Shown here: positions 26,492 to 32,668 of the stretch, in pieces
How the letters are laid out: the number at the start of each line of letters is the position of its first letter
How positions within the stretch are numbered: position 1 is the first letter of the stretch
Assembly: GCA_963820105.1 (NCBI GenBank)
Contig: CAWFYI010000001.1
Location: 682,001 to 746,000, forward strand
Reading direction: 5' to 3'
DNA from: CAWFYI01 sp963820105
GTDB taxonomy: Bacteria > Patescibacteriota > Saccharimonadia > Saccharimonadales > UBA4665
Length of the DNA stretch: 64,000 bases
Translations under genes and position numbers: made by a program
Notes under the pieces: generated by a model
The model's input: only the letters and a program-made list of their open reading frames with translations
Database searches by the model: none
What the model was told of the DNA's origin: nothing

Positions 26492-26520
26492 AGTATATCT
26501 GATAACCCCGGCGGATGCAA
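26492..26520 (-). promoter_or_regulatory. rpsA promoter
   Basis: Minus-strand TTGCAT (26515-26520), 17 bases, TATACT (26492-26497), about 90 bases before the rpsA GTG. Confidence 0.65.
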
Positions 26521-26561
26521 CGCGCCCGGTTGGCTGCCTTGCCTTTCCTGACGGATATATT

Positions 26562-26608
26562 GTATATCATATACTTCAATCTGTTAGCCATATGATATAT
26601 CATATATC
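26562..26608. promoter_or_regulatory. Paired palindromic sites between rpsA and the ROK gene
   Basis: Two odd palindromes share the core TATATCATATA: GTATATCATATAC (26562-26574) and GATATATCATATATC (26594-26608). Their centres are 33 bp apart, about three helical turns. They lie upstream of both divergent promoters and could bind one regulator as two dimers. The binder is unknown. Confidence 0.5.
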
Positions 26609-26694
26609 ATCCAAGAATTTGTAGAGGTGAGTGACGGAACATGGGCAGCGGAAGCGTCGGCAAACAGCGATGTACATTGTGATAAACTGACAGC

Positions 26695-27522
26695 ATGTAT
26701 CTGGGGATCGATATCGGGGGTACGAAGACGCTGGTGGCCGCCTTGTCGGACAACGGCGAAATTACTGATGAGCGGCGATTCCCTTCCAGCCATGATTATG
26801 ACCAATTCCTGCGCGATCTGGACGCAAATCTGAAAGAACTGCGTCTTGAGGACGGCTTTCGCGCCTGCGCGGGCGTTTCCGGCCTGTTGGACCGCCAGGC
26901 AGGTACTGTGCATGCCCTGGGCAATCTGCCCTGGCGCGACAAGTCCATCAGAGACGACATTTCGGGCCTGATCGGCGGCAAGCAGGTACTTATAGAAAAT
27001 GACTCGCGGCTGGCGGGCTTATCAGAAGCCCAACTCGTAAAGAACACCTACCGCAACGTGCTGTTCATGACCGTCAGCACCGGTATCGGCGGCGCCTTGA
27101 TCCAAGACGGCAGGATTGTAACCGCCCTCCAGGATACCGAGATAGGCAAGATGCCGCTCTGGCACGACGGCGAATACGTGCACTGGGAGGATTTCGCCGG
27201 CGGCCGTAGTGTGGTCAGCCGTTTCCACAAGAAAGCCGATGAAATCACTGATCCGGCCGATTGGCGCGTTATCGGCGAGAACCTGGCCCACGGCCTAGGC
27301 GCCGTCTGCTCGGTCCTTCAGCCGGAAGTCATTATACTCGGCGGCAGTGTCGGCAAGCACACCGGTTCATACAGTCCGGTCATTCTGGAATTCCTGGCCA
27401 AACACCTGCATCCCATCGTCCGCCAGCCCAAAGCCATACTGCCCGCCCAGCGCCCGGATGACGCAGTCATCTACGGTTGTTACGACTTAGCTAAGCAGAC
27501 CTACGGCGGCAGCGATGGATGA
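26695..27522 (+). CDS. ROK-family sugar kinase-like protein
   Basis: A 275-residue actin-fold kinase of the ROK/glucokinase type. The phosphate loop DIGGTKT is at 6-12, the second loop reads TVSTGIGGALIQDGRIV, and IENDSRLAGLSEA holds the catalytic Asp. The zinc-binding CxCG motif common in ROK repressors is missing and there is no helix-turn-helix, so an enzyme is more likely than a repressor. The sugar is not predictable. A TAAACT -10 ends 6 bases before the ATG. The gene overlaps the next by 8 bases (ATGGATGA). Confidence 0.85.
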   Translation: MYLGIDIGGTKTLVAALSDNGEITDERRFPSSHDYDQFLRDLDANLKELRLEDGFRACAGVSGLLDRQAGTVHALGNLPWRDKSIRDDISGLIGGKQVLIENDSRLAGLSEAQLVKNTYRNVLFMTVSTGIGGALIQDGRIVTALQDTEIGKMPLWHDGEYVHWEDFAGGRSVVSRFHKKADEITDPADWRVIGENLAHGLGAVCSVLQPEVIILGGSVGKHTGSYSPVILEFLAKHLHPIVRQPKAILPAQRPDDAVIYGCYDLAKQTYGGSDG

Positions 27523-28012
27523 ACTGCTCGATGAACTCAGGACGCATTTTCCGTCCTTAAGCTTCACCCCGGGCAAGGAGTTCTACTGGTCGCCGGAGAC
27601 GGGCGAGATCTTCTATGAGGCCGGCAGACGCGGCAACAAGGCCGTCTGGTCCCTGTTACACGAAACAGGCCATGCGCTGTCCGGCCATAAATCGTACCGG
27701 GCCGATCTGGAGCTTCTGCGCCTAGAGATCGACGCCTGGGAACGGGCGCGCCGCGTAGCGGATGAGCTGGGCGTGGCCATAGACGAGGATCATATCCAGA
27801 ACAGCTTGGATACCTACCGCGACTGGCTGTACAAACGCAGCATCTGTCCCGCCTGCGGCACTAAGTGCCTTCAACAGGGAGATTTCGTCCACTATCGCTG
27901 CTTTAACTGCCATACGGTCTGGCGTGTCAGCACCAGCCGCTTCTGCCGCGCCTACCGCCGCCGCAAGGACGTACCGCAACACGAAAGCCTGCGCGCCAGC
28001 CTGTTAGGTTGA
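27515..28012 (+). CDS. HExxH metalloprotease-like protein with zinc ribbon
   Basis: 165 residues. The N-terminal half resembles the ImmA/IrrE peptidase fold, with the zinc motif HETGHALSGH at about residues 50-59 and a downstream acidic helix LRLEIDAWERAR. The C-terminal half is a zinc ribbon, CPACGTKC...CFNC, followed by a basic tail RFCRAYRRRK that could touch nucleic acid. It is translationally coupled to the ROK gene. ImmA-type proteases cleave repressors, but no phage repressor is visible here. Substrate unknown. Confidence 0.65.
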   Translation: MDELLDELRTHFPSLSFTPGKEFYWSPETGEIFYEAGRRGNKAVWSLLHETGHALSGHKSYRADLELLRLEIDAWERARRVADELGVAIDEDHIQNSLDTYRDWLYKRSICPACGTKCLQQGDFVHYRCFNCHTVWRVSTSRFCRAYRRRKDVPQHESLRASLLG

Positions 28013-28624
28013 CCGGCGGATTTTCATTGGCCCGAATTCGGTAACAGCCGGTAAGAGATCCGGCTCTTCGCCGATAATCTCGCCTAATTTACGCAGTAGT
28101 GCTGTCTGCACTTTGCCGCGGGAGGTCGCCAGCCAGACGCGCGAGGTTTTTTCAGGATCACTGTCCCATACGCCTTTGGACGCGACTTCCTCAGCATCAA
28201 CGTCCATGAATGAGAGTATGGCTTCTTGGGTGACTTGCCGCTCGCCCAAAATCTGTGGACCACCGGCGATGGTCATGGTCCGTCTGGAAGCTCTGTCTAC
28301 ATCATAAAACCTGAGAGGGAAGGTCGGAAGGTCGACCGTCTGCGCAGAAGTAGGTAATACCTCGTGCAGATGGCCCGCGAGCTTCTGAACATCGCCTTCT
28401 GCCAGGCCGCCGTAAAAGTGACGCTGGAGGCGCACAAACTCCCTATTGCTGACCAGGGTCGCGCGAAAAGCGTCCACCGGTCGGAACAACCTACCGATGA
28501 TGTCCTGGGCAGCAGGTGAACCGTTGGTCTCCTCAAGGAAGCGCTCCTCCACCCGAGACACTTCCTCATGTCCGATATTCAATACCGGTCTTACAACGTC
28601 AAGGCTTGGTACTCGTTCAGGCAT
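28004..28624 (-). CDS. Hypothetical protein, 206 residues
   Basis: No family is recognised. It is soluble, with no signal peptide or membrane segment, and has an even mix of helix and strand. Segments such as FPLRFYDVDRASRRTMTIAG and ASKGVWDSDPEKTSRVWLAT look like folded domain sequence. It overlaps the convergent HExxH gene by 9 bases at the 3' end. Codon use matches its neighbours. Confidence 0.6.
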   Translation of the reverse strand: MPERVPSLDVVRPVLNIGHEEVSRVEERFLEETNGSPAAQDIIGRLFRPVDAFRATLVSNREFVRLQRHFYGGLAEGDVQKLAGHLHEVLPTSAQTVDLPTFPLRFYDVDRASRRTMTIAGGPQILGERQVTQEAILSFMDVDAEEVASKGVWDSDPEKTSRVWLATSRGKVQTALLRKLGEIIGEEPDLLPAVTEFGPMKIRRST

Positions 28625-28662
28625 CTTTGATACTTCCTATAAGAGTTTGATTATTAAGCATA

Positions 28663-28694
28663 AAGCCTCCGCTTGATTGGCGGAGGCTTTTATC
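28663..28694 (-). terminator. Terminator after the KGG gene
   Basis: Perfect 10-bp stem (28663-28672 with 28680-28689, AAGCCTCCGC) with 7-base loop, about 20 bases past the KGG stop codon. On the minus strand the tail is TATGCTTAAT; on the plus strand it is TTTATCC. Confidence 0.7.
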
Positions 28695-28710
28695 CATAGG
28701 TCTTAACCTT

Positions 28711-28908
28711 CTAAGCGGTCTTCTTGGTGCGGCGGCTGATGCGGCCGCCCATGGCGCCGGCCTTGCGGGCCAGTTCACGGTTGGCGTAAAATCCGCCGGT
28801 ACGGCCAACTTTGCCACCCTTCGCGCCGATCTTGGCGTAGAAGTCAGATCCGTACTTGTTCTTGTTGGTTGCGGCTGCTGCGCGGCCGCCTGCTTTAGTT
28901 CCTGCCAT
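28711..28908 (-). CDS. KGG-type stress/DNA-binding small protein
   Basis: A 65-residue very basic protein with glycine-rich repeats of the KGG type: KIGAKGGKVGRTGGFYANRE and ARKAGAMGGRISRRTKK. This matches the stress-induced KGG (con-10/GsiB-like) family; the basic tail suggests nucleic-acid binding. AAGGGGAG lies 9 bases before the ATG. The 5' leader contains a terminator-like hairpin (28953-28990), so expression may be controlled by read-through. Confidence 0.7.
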   Translation of the reverse strand: MAGTKAGGRAAAATNKNKYGSDFYAKIGAKGGKVGRTGGFYANRELARKAGAMGGRISRRTKKTA

Positions 28909-28942
28909 CTTAGAGTTCTCCCCTTAACTTATAAGTTCCTCT

Positions 28943-28967
28943 CCGAGAGATATAAAAAGGGTCTTCC
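28943..28967. repeat. 25-base direct repeat, copy 1
   Basis: Identical to 30060-30084. This copy forms the 3' arm and tail of the leader terminator. On the minus strand it could read EDPFYISR, the same residues encoded by copy 2 near the end of the RHH gene, so one copy may derive from the other. Confidence 0.7.
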
Positions 28968-28990
28968 CCGGCGAACCGGTAGAAAACCCT
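28953..28990 (-). terminator. Terminator-like hairpin inside the KGG gene leader
   Basis: On the minus strand AGGGTTTTCTACCGG, loop TTCG, CCGGGGAAGACCCT, then TTTTTATAT. The stem is about 14 bp with two G-T pairs and one bulge. It sits between a consensus promoter (29015-29043) and the gene start at 28908. Confidence 0.65.
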
Positions 28991-29014
28991 CTTATTTCTT
29001 TCGAAACTCCGCTT

Positions 29015-29043
29015 ATGATATCACGCTATTGTTTAGGTGTCAA
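29015..29043 (-). promoter_or_regulatory. Promoter of the KGG gene
   Basis: Minus-strand TTGACA (29038-29043), 17 bases, TATCAT (29015-29020). The -35 overlaps a short dyad TTAGGTGTCAACCTAA. The rest of the 28909-29318 gap carries the hairpin above and the divergent promoter at 29259-29287. Confidence 0.7.
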
Positions 29044-29258
29044 CCTAATGCTTAGTCTGCTGTTGCACTGATATCTACGGTTATGTATTAAATTATTCAT
29101 TAAACCGTTTGCAGAGTGCTGTAAATCCTGCTCGCCAGGATGTACGTCGTAAGGAGTAAAATAAACGGTTTTCGTGTGTGAGCACTAAATTTTGATGCAC
29201 AGATGACAACGCTTAAGCTTAGGTTTTCCACTGTTTATGCATGCCGCATATTTCACCC

Positions 29259-29287
29259 TTGTAAAACGAAGGCATAAGGGGTAATAA
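29259..29287 (+). promoter_or_regulatory. Promoter of the 29319 gene
   Basis: TTGTAA (29259-29264), 17 bases, TAATAA (29282-29287), about 30 bases before the ATG at 29319. Confidence 0.55.
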
Positions 29288-29318
29288 TGGAGTTGAATAC
29301 ATAAGAGGGTTGGAGCAA

Positions 29319-30035
29319 ATGGCAGGCCCGGGCGAAACAAACAGCGGTACGAACGGGGAAATATCCTTGGAGGATGACGTTTTTGCCACCTTGGAAAGGG
29401 TCCACACCGTATTGCAAGGAGGGCATGAGCGCTTCCCCGCCACGCCCAGTATAGAAGGCCGCAGGCTTGGCGAAGACCTACAGGACAGCATGGGCAGGCT
29501 AAGCCTTGAGCATATGGAAACGCTAATCTTGGGGCTGGAACTTCCTAAGGCCGATGAGCAACCGGACCAAGCCGAAGCCCTGGAGGGTTTAAACCAGGCC
29601 TGGCAGGCGTATTTTGAAGAGTTGGATGGCCGCCGGGGCGCCGATTTGGTAAAGCCGCTTTACGTAGCAATGCAGAACGAAAGGCTGGCCCGCAGACTGG
29701 AAGGCGCAAGAATCTTCGCCGTACTGCATAGTTACGCTCCTTCCAGCTCCATAACCGCATTAAGCCGCAAAGGCAAGGAGATAGACTTTCCAGGCATGGC
29801 AGAGGGCACCTTTGACGCCATAAAAGTGGGCTCAGCCAACGGATCCGTCCACACCGGGAGCCTAAGCGTTGTCCCCCCGGAAGGAGCGTCAGAAAAAATC
29901 GACCGGTTGCGCATACGGCCATTAGGGCCGGATTATTCTAAGAATATAGGGCTACATATAGAAATACCCGGCGAAGGAGACGAAGAACAGGTAGAACCGC
30001 CGACAGGAGAGTTCAGGCTTCCGGTATCGGCCTGA
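29319..30035 (+). CDS. Hypothetical protein, 238 residues
   Basis: No family is recognised. The acidic N-terminal part (after MAGPGETNSG) is predicted helical; the C-terminal half looks beta-rich (GSVHTGSLSVVPPEGASEK and a following stretch). It has no signal peptide, membrane segment or cysteine. The ATG at 29319 was chosen over an upstream TTG because GGAG lies 4 bases before it. The stop is directly next to the stop of the convergent RHH gene at 30036. Confidence 0.6.
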   Translation: MAGPGETNSGTNGEISLEDDVFATLERVHTVLQGGHERFPATPSIEGRRLGEDLQDSMGRLSLEHMETLILGLELPKADEQPDQAEALEGLNQAWQAYFEELDGRRGADLVKPLYVAMQNERLARRLEGARIFAVLHSYAPSSSITALSRKGKEIDFPGMAEGTFDAIKVGSANGSVHTGSLSVVPPEGASEKIDRLRIRPLGPDYSKNIGLHIEIPGEGDEEQVEPPTGEFRLPVSA

Positions 30036-30338
30036 CTACTGATCTAAATAAGTCTGCTCCCGAGAGATATAAAAAGGGTCTTCCGCCGGCCCGGACCGTT
30101 CTGACGGCTTGGGCTTGTCGGACTCCATCAGGGCTCTTAGTATTTCATTCATTTCATTTTCGGCCCGCTCGCGTTCCTGGCGGGCGCCCGACTCCTCCGC
30201 CAACAACTTGGCGAGCGCGTCATTCACCCAGTCGGACACGGTGGCGCCCGACCTCGCGGCCTTGATCTTTAATTCCAGGTGAAGTTCCTGATTTATGTAC
30301 ACGGTGACCCGGTTCCTTGGTTCTTTGAAGTGACTCAT
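30036..30338 (-). CDS. Ribbon-helix-helix (CopG/Arc-type) DNA-binding protein
   Basis: 100 residues. The N-terminal ribbon and helices RVTVYINQELHLELKIKAAR and GATVSDWVNDALAKLL form a ribbon-helix-helix domain; a charged coiled helix and an unstructured tail follow. Such proteins act as dimers on palindromes. A perfect 28-bp palindrome lies 16 bases upstream of its start, a likely autoregulatory operator. No toxin gene is next to it, so it does not look like an antitoxin pair. Confidence 0.8.
   Translation of the reverse strand: MSHFKEPRNRVTVYINQELHLELKIKAARSGATVSDWVNDALAKLLAEESGARQERERAENEMNEILRALMESDKPKPSERSGPAEDPFYISREQTYLDQ
30060..30084. repeat. 25-base direct repeat, copy 2
   Basis: Identical to 28943-28967, here inside the last codons of the RHH gene (minus strand, EDPFYISRE). 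Confidence 0.7.
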
Positions 30339-30353
30339 AGTTTTTTCAGACTA

Positions 30354-30381
30354 ACGTTTTGACGTTTAAACGTCAAAACGT
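30354..30381. promoter_or_regulatory. 28-bp perfect palindrome, likely RHH operator
   Basis: Half-site ACGTTTTGACGTTT, centre between 30367 and 30368. It contains inverted TGACGT-like elements, and flanking CTA/TAG bases extend the symmetry. It sits immediately upstream of the RHH gene. Confidence 0.75.
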
Positions 30382-30451
30382 CGGTTAGTTATTTAATGTA
30401 TCGATAAGTTATTGTGGTAGTAACAACGCTTATGCTTTGAGTAGACGGAGG

Positions 30452-30826
30452 CTAGCTTCTTGTTCGTCTGCCAATGAGTAATAGCGAAGCTACGGAACCT
30501 ACAAATAATCCTGCCGTGCTCGCGAGTACCAGACTGTGCCTGTTTTGCCCGTGAGTGGCATAATAGAGACCGAGCAACGGGACTCCCAACAAGGGAGCGA
30601 TTGTCCAGAGAGACTGCGCAAGACCGGTGCGCTTCGGCGAAACTGCCTGCCGGACGGCCGTCAGAAAACCCAGCACCATGATAGCCACCGTTATGAAGAT
30701 CGTGGCGGTCAGGGGGAAGAAGACTAATATGACGCTGTCGCTACCGTTTGTCATCAACCAGGAAGCTACTGTTATCACGAGCATAATCAAGTCGGCCATT
30801 ACCAGCATTTTTAAGGCTTTACTCAT
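30452..30826 (-). CDS. Small membrane protein with four transmembrane helices
   Basis: 124 residues with four hydrophobic segments, around 8-24, 32-57, 72-88 and 96-117. A cytoplasmic loop QAVSPKRTGLAQ lies between the second and third, and the tail GRRTRS is basic. No family is recognised. It stands alone between the RHH gene and the rRNA terminator. Confidence 0.65.
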   Translation of the reverse strand: MSKALKMLVMADLIMLVITVASWLMTNGSDSVILVFFPLTATIFITVAIMVLGFLTAVRQAVSPKRTGLAQSLWTIAPLLGVPLLGLYYATHGQNRHSLVLASTAGLFVGSVASLLLIGRRTRS

Positions 30827-30856
30827 AATTTAAACTCATAATACCCTACTGGAAGA

Positions 30857-30889
30857 CTAAAGAAAAAGACCCCCGCGGACGGAGGTCTT
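30857..30889 (-). terminator. rRNA operon terminator
   Basis: Minus-strand AAGACCTCCG, loop TCCG, CGGGGGTCTT (30880-30889 with 30866-30875), then TTTTCTTT, just past the 5S gene. Confidence 0.85.
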
Positions 30890-30897
30890 AATCAAAA

Positions 30898-31010
30898 TTT
30901 GGCACCGTGCTATCTTCCCAGGGGTGAACCCCAAGTATTGTAACCGCTCCGAGGCTTAACTGCTGTGTTCGGCATGGGAACAGGTGTTGCCCTCGGGCTA
31001 TGGGCACCAA
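30898..31010 (-). rRNA. rrf: 5S ribosomal RNA
   Basis: The minus strand contains typical 5S segments: CCCATGCCGAACACAGCAGT, the loop GTTACAATACTTGGGG and a terminal stem TTGGTGCC with GGTGCCAA. The length is about 113 bases. It lies about 160 bases downstream of 23S and ahead of a terminator. Ends are estimated from the terminal stem. Confidence 0.93.
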
Positions 31011-31050
31011 TGAGGCCGTTTCCTCGTGAGGAAACGCCTCATTGGTGCCC
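31002..31050. repeat. 49-base near-perfect palindrome spanning the 5S 5' end
   Basis: Left arm 31002-31024, right arm 31027-31050: GGGCACCAATGAGG pairs with its complement, then CGTTTCCTC with GAGGAAACG. The stem is 23 bp with one bulged base and a 2-base tip. It includes the first bases of mature 5S. Confidence 0.85.
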
Positions 31051-31105
31051 AAGGTAGTTCACGGTGTTAAAGATCCAAGCGACAAACGTTTCCGGTGCCA
31101 ATAAG

Positions 31106-31123
31106 CACCGATAACCGGTCAAT
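31106..31123. repeat. 23S processing stem, 3' arm
   Basis: CACCGATAACCGGTCAAT, exact complement of 35416-35433. The two arms would close a long stem around the 23S precursor, a likely RNase III site. Confidence 0.8.
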
Positions 31124-31400
31124 GCATTGCCAAGAGTCACACCGCTCATGCGGTATGGCTCCTGGTCGTAAAAAGTCAATGCCTCTATTAGTACGCTTCG
31201 GCTGCACATGTCGCCATGCTTCCACCTTGCGCCTATCAACCTGATCGTCTTTCAGGGAGGTCATAGGGAAATCTAATCTCGAGACCGGCTTCGCGCTTAA
31301 TATGCTTTCAGCGCTTATCCGTTCCGCACTATAGCTACTGGACGATGCTCCTGGTGGAACAATCCATACACCAGAGGTGCGTTCAACCCGGTCCTCTCGT

Positions 31401-32181
31401 CACGTTATTCCCTCATTTCTAAGGGCGCAGACTATATCTTTACCTGTTTCGTCGTTGCCGGCGAACGAAGGTAGTGGCGTATTATGAAAACCTTATATTT
31501 TTGCTTATCAGCAAAGTGATTTCCATCTGGTCTATTCAAAGACCAAGTCGTTACGGGGTCAAACCAAGTATCTCTAAAAACTCTTCTTTGGTTTTCTTGC
31601 GGTGAGCTTTGTAATTCTCGTTTTGAATAACAAGAATCAGCTCTACAAGCACCATAAGGTTTTTGTCCGAAAGCTTGTTAACATGCTTCTTATTGTGTAT
31701 GCGACAAGCACTTATCATTGCTTCGACCTGAACGGTCTTAAAGCGTATGTAAGGCTTAAGTTCTGTAAGAATAACCCGAACTTGTTCAAATCCGTTTATT
31801 CTTAGCTCAGAAATGGCGTCATTTCTTCTTGAAATGTAACCAATCCCTAAAACTTCGCGTATCCAAAAAAGAGGCTTCTCATGACGGGTATCTTGGTAGA
31901 AACAGATTGTTGCCATAAAACGAAATCCACGTTTGGTGTCAGTTCGTCTCTTGATTTGCAACATTATGCTTCCATCGCCATCTAAAAAACCCGCGATGTA
32001 TGCTTTCTCAACACTTGATCGACTTCCCACGGTATTGCCTTTCAGAGGTTTTCGGTCCTCAAGCGAATTATATTACAGATGGACTAGCCTGTAAACAATT
32101 CTCAAACCAAGAACATGCGAAGGTTTCACCGTTATTAGCCACGTTGTCATTACGCATTTCTGCGCAAAGTAGCAATTTCTT
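31401..32181 (-). other. Group I intron 1 in the 23S sarcin-ricin loop (after E. coli 2656)
   Basis: Removing 781 bases restores CCCTAGT|ACGAGAGGACC. The intron follows a U and ends in G, as group I introns do. AAGATATAGTCTGCGCC near its 3' end is the P7/S element; AACGGTGAAACC and GGCAATACCG are the P/Q/R core. The guide sequence GCTA (32170-32173) can pair with the exon end TAGT including the U-G pair. It carries the endonuclease gene. Confidence 0.85.
31551..32030 (-). CDS. LAGLIDADG homing endonuclease, I-CreI-like
   Basis: A 159-residue single-motif endonuclease that probably acts as a homodimer. The LAGLIDADG helix reads AYIAGFLDGDGSIMLQIK (about 9-26), strikingly like I-CreI YLAGFVDGDGSIIAQIK, and the later region VILTELKPYIRFKTVQVE matches the I-CreI pattern too. 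The length is close to I-CreI (163). The GTG start lies inside the conserved core segment ACCGTGGG of the intron, so translation and RNA folding overlap. It is lower in GC than the core genes. It would help the intron spread, and its true target site is uncertain. Confidence 0.88.
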   Translation of the reverse strand: MGSRSSVEKAYIAGFLDGDGSIMLQIKRRTDTKRGFRFMATICFYQDTRHEKPLFWIREVLGIGYISRRNDAISELRINGFEQVRVILTELKPYIRFKTVQVEAMISACRIHNKKHVNKLSDKNLMVLVELILVIQNENYKAHRKKTKEEFLEILGLTP

Positions 32182-32245
32182 ACTAGGGCCAACTTCTCTC
32201 AAATTTCCTATCGTCCACAGCGGATATAAACCGAACTGTCTCACG

Positions 32246-32564
32246 CGTGTTATTCCACCATTACTGATGGCACGGACTATATCTTCACCCTTAATCAAAG
32301 TCTTTACTAATTAAGGGGCTGACGTATGAACTCATGCCTCAAGCAGTCGTTCTCACTGTTCCACTCGCTGACTAAGCGAGTTTCCTAGATCAGTCTCTAC
32401 GGGATCAAACCAGCATTACACTGGCGCTTACCCTCGGTATTGCCCTTCTGGATCGTTCGATCATATCCAGGTAGGGTTTCACCGATTTTAGTCAGATTTA
32501 GTGTTATAGATGCGATGTACATCAACACTTTACCACTTTACAGTGGTAGAACGCAATGTAATTT
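32246..32564 (-). other. Group I intron 2 in 23S (after E. coli 2593)
   Basis: Removing 319 bases restores AGAACGT|CGTGAGACAG, the A2602 region of the peptidyl-transferase centre. The P7/S element AAGATATAGTCCGTGCC is near the 3' end, which closes in G. The guide GCGTTCT pairs with exon AGAACGT over seven pairs with the terminal U-G. No open frame is inside. The site is the one used by the Chlamydomonas chloroplast intron that encodes I-CreI. Confidence 0.88.
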
Positions 32565-32572
32565 ACGTTCTG

Positions 32573-32619
<47 letters not shown>

Positions 32620-32633
32620 AAGATGCTCCTCCT

Positions 32634-32668
<35 letters not shown>

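Noticed and set aside
30036..30338. Antitoxin of a toxin-antitoxin pair
   Set aside because: No toxin-like gene adjoins it; neighbours are a convergent unknown and a separate membrane protein.
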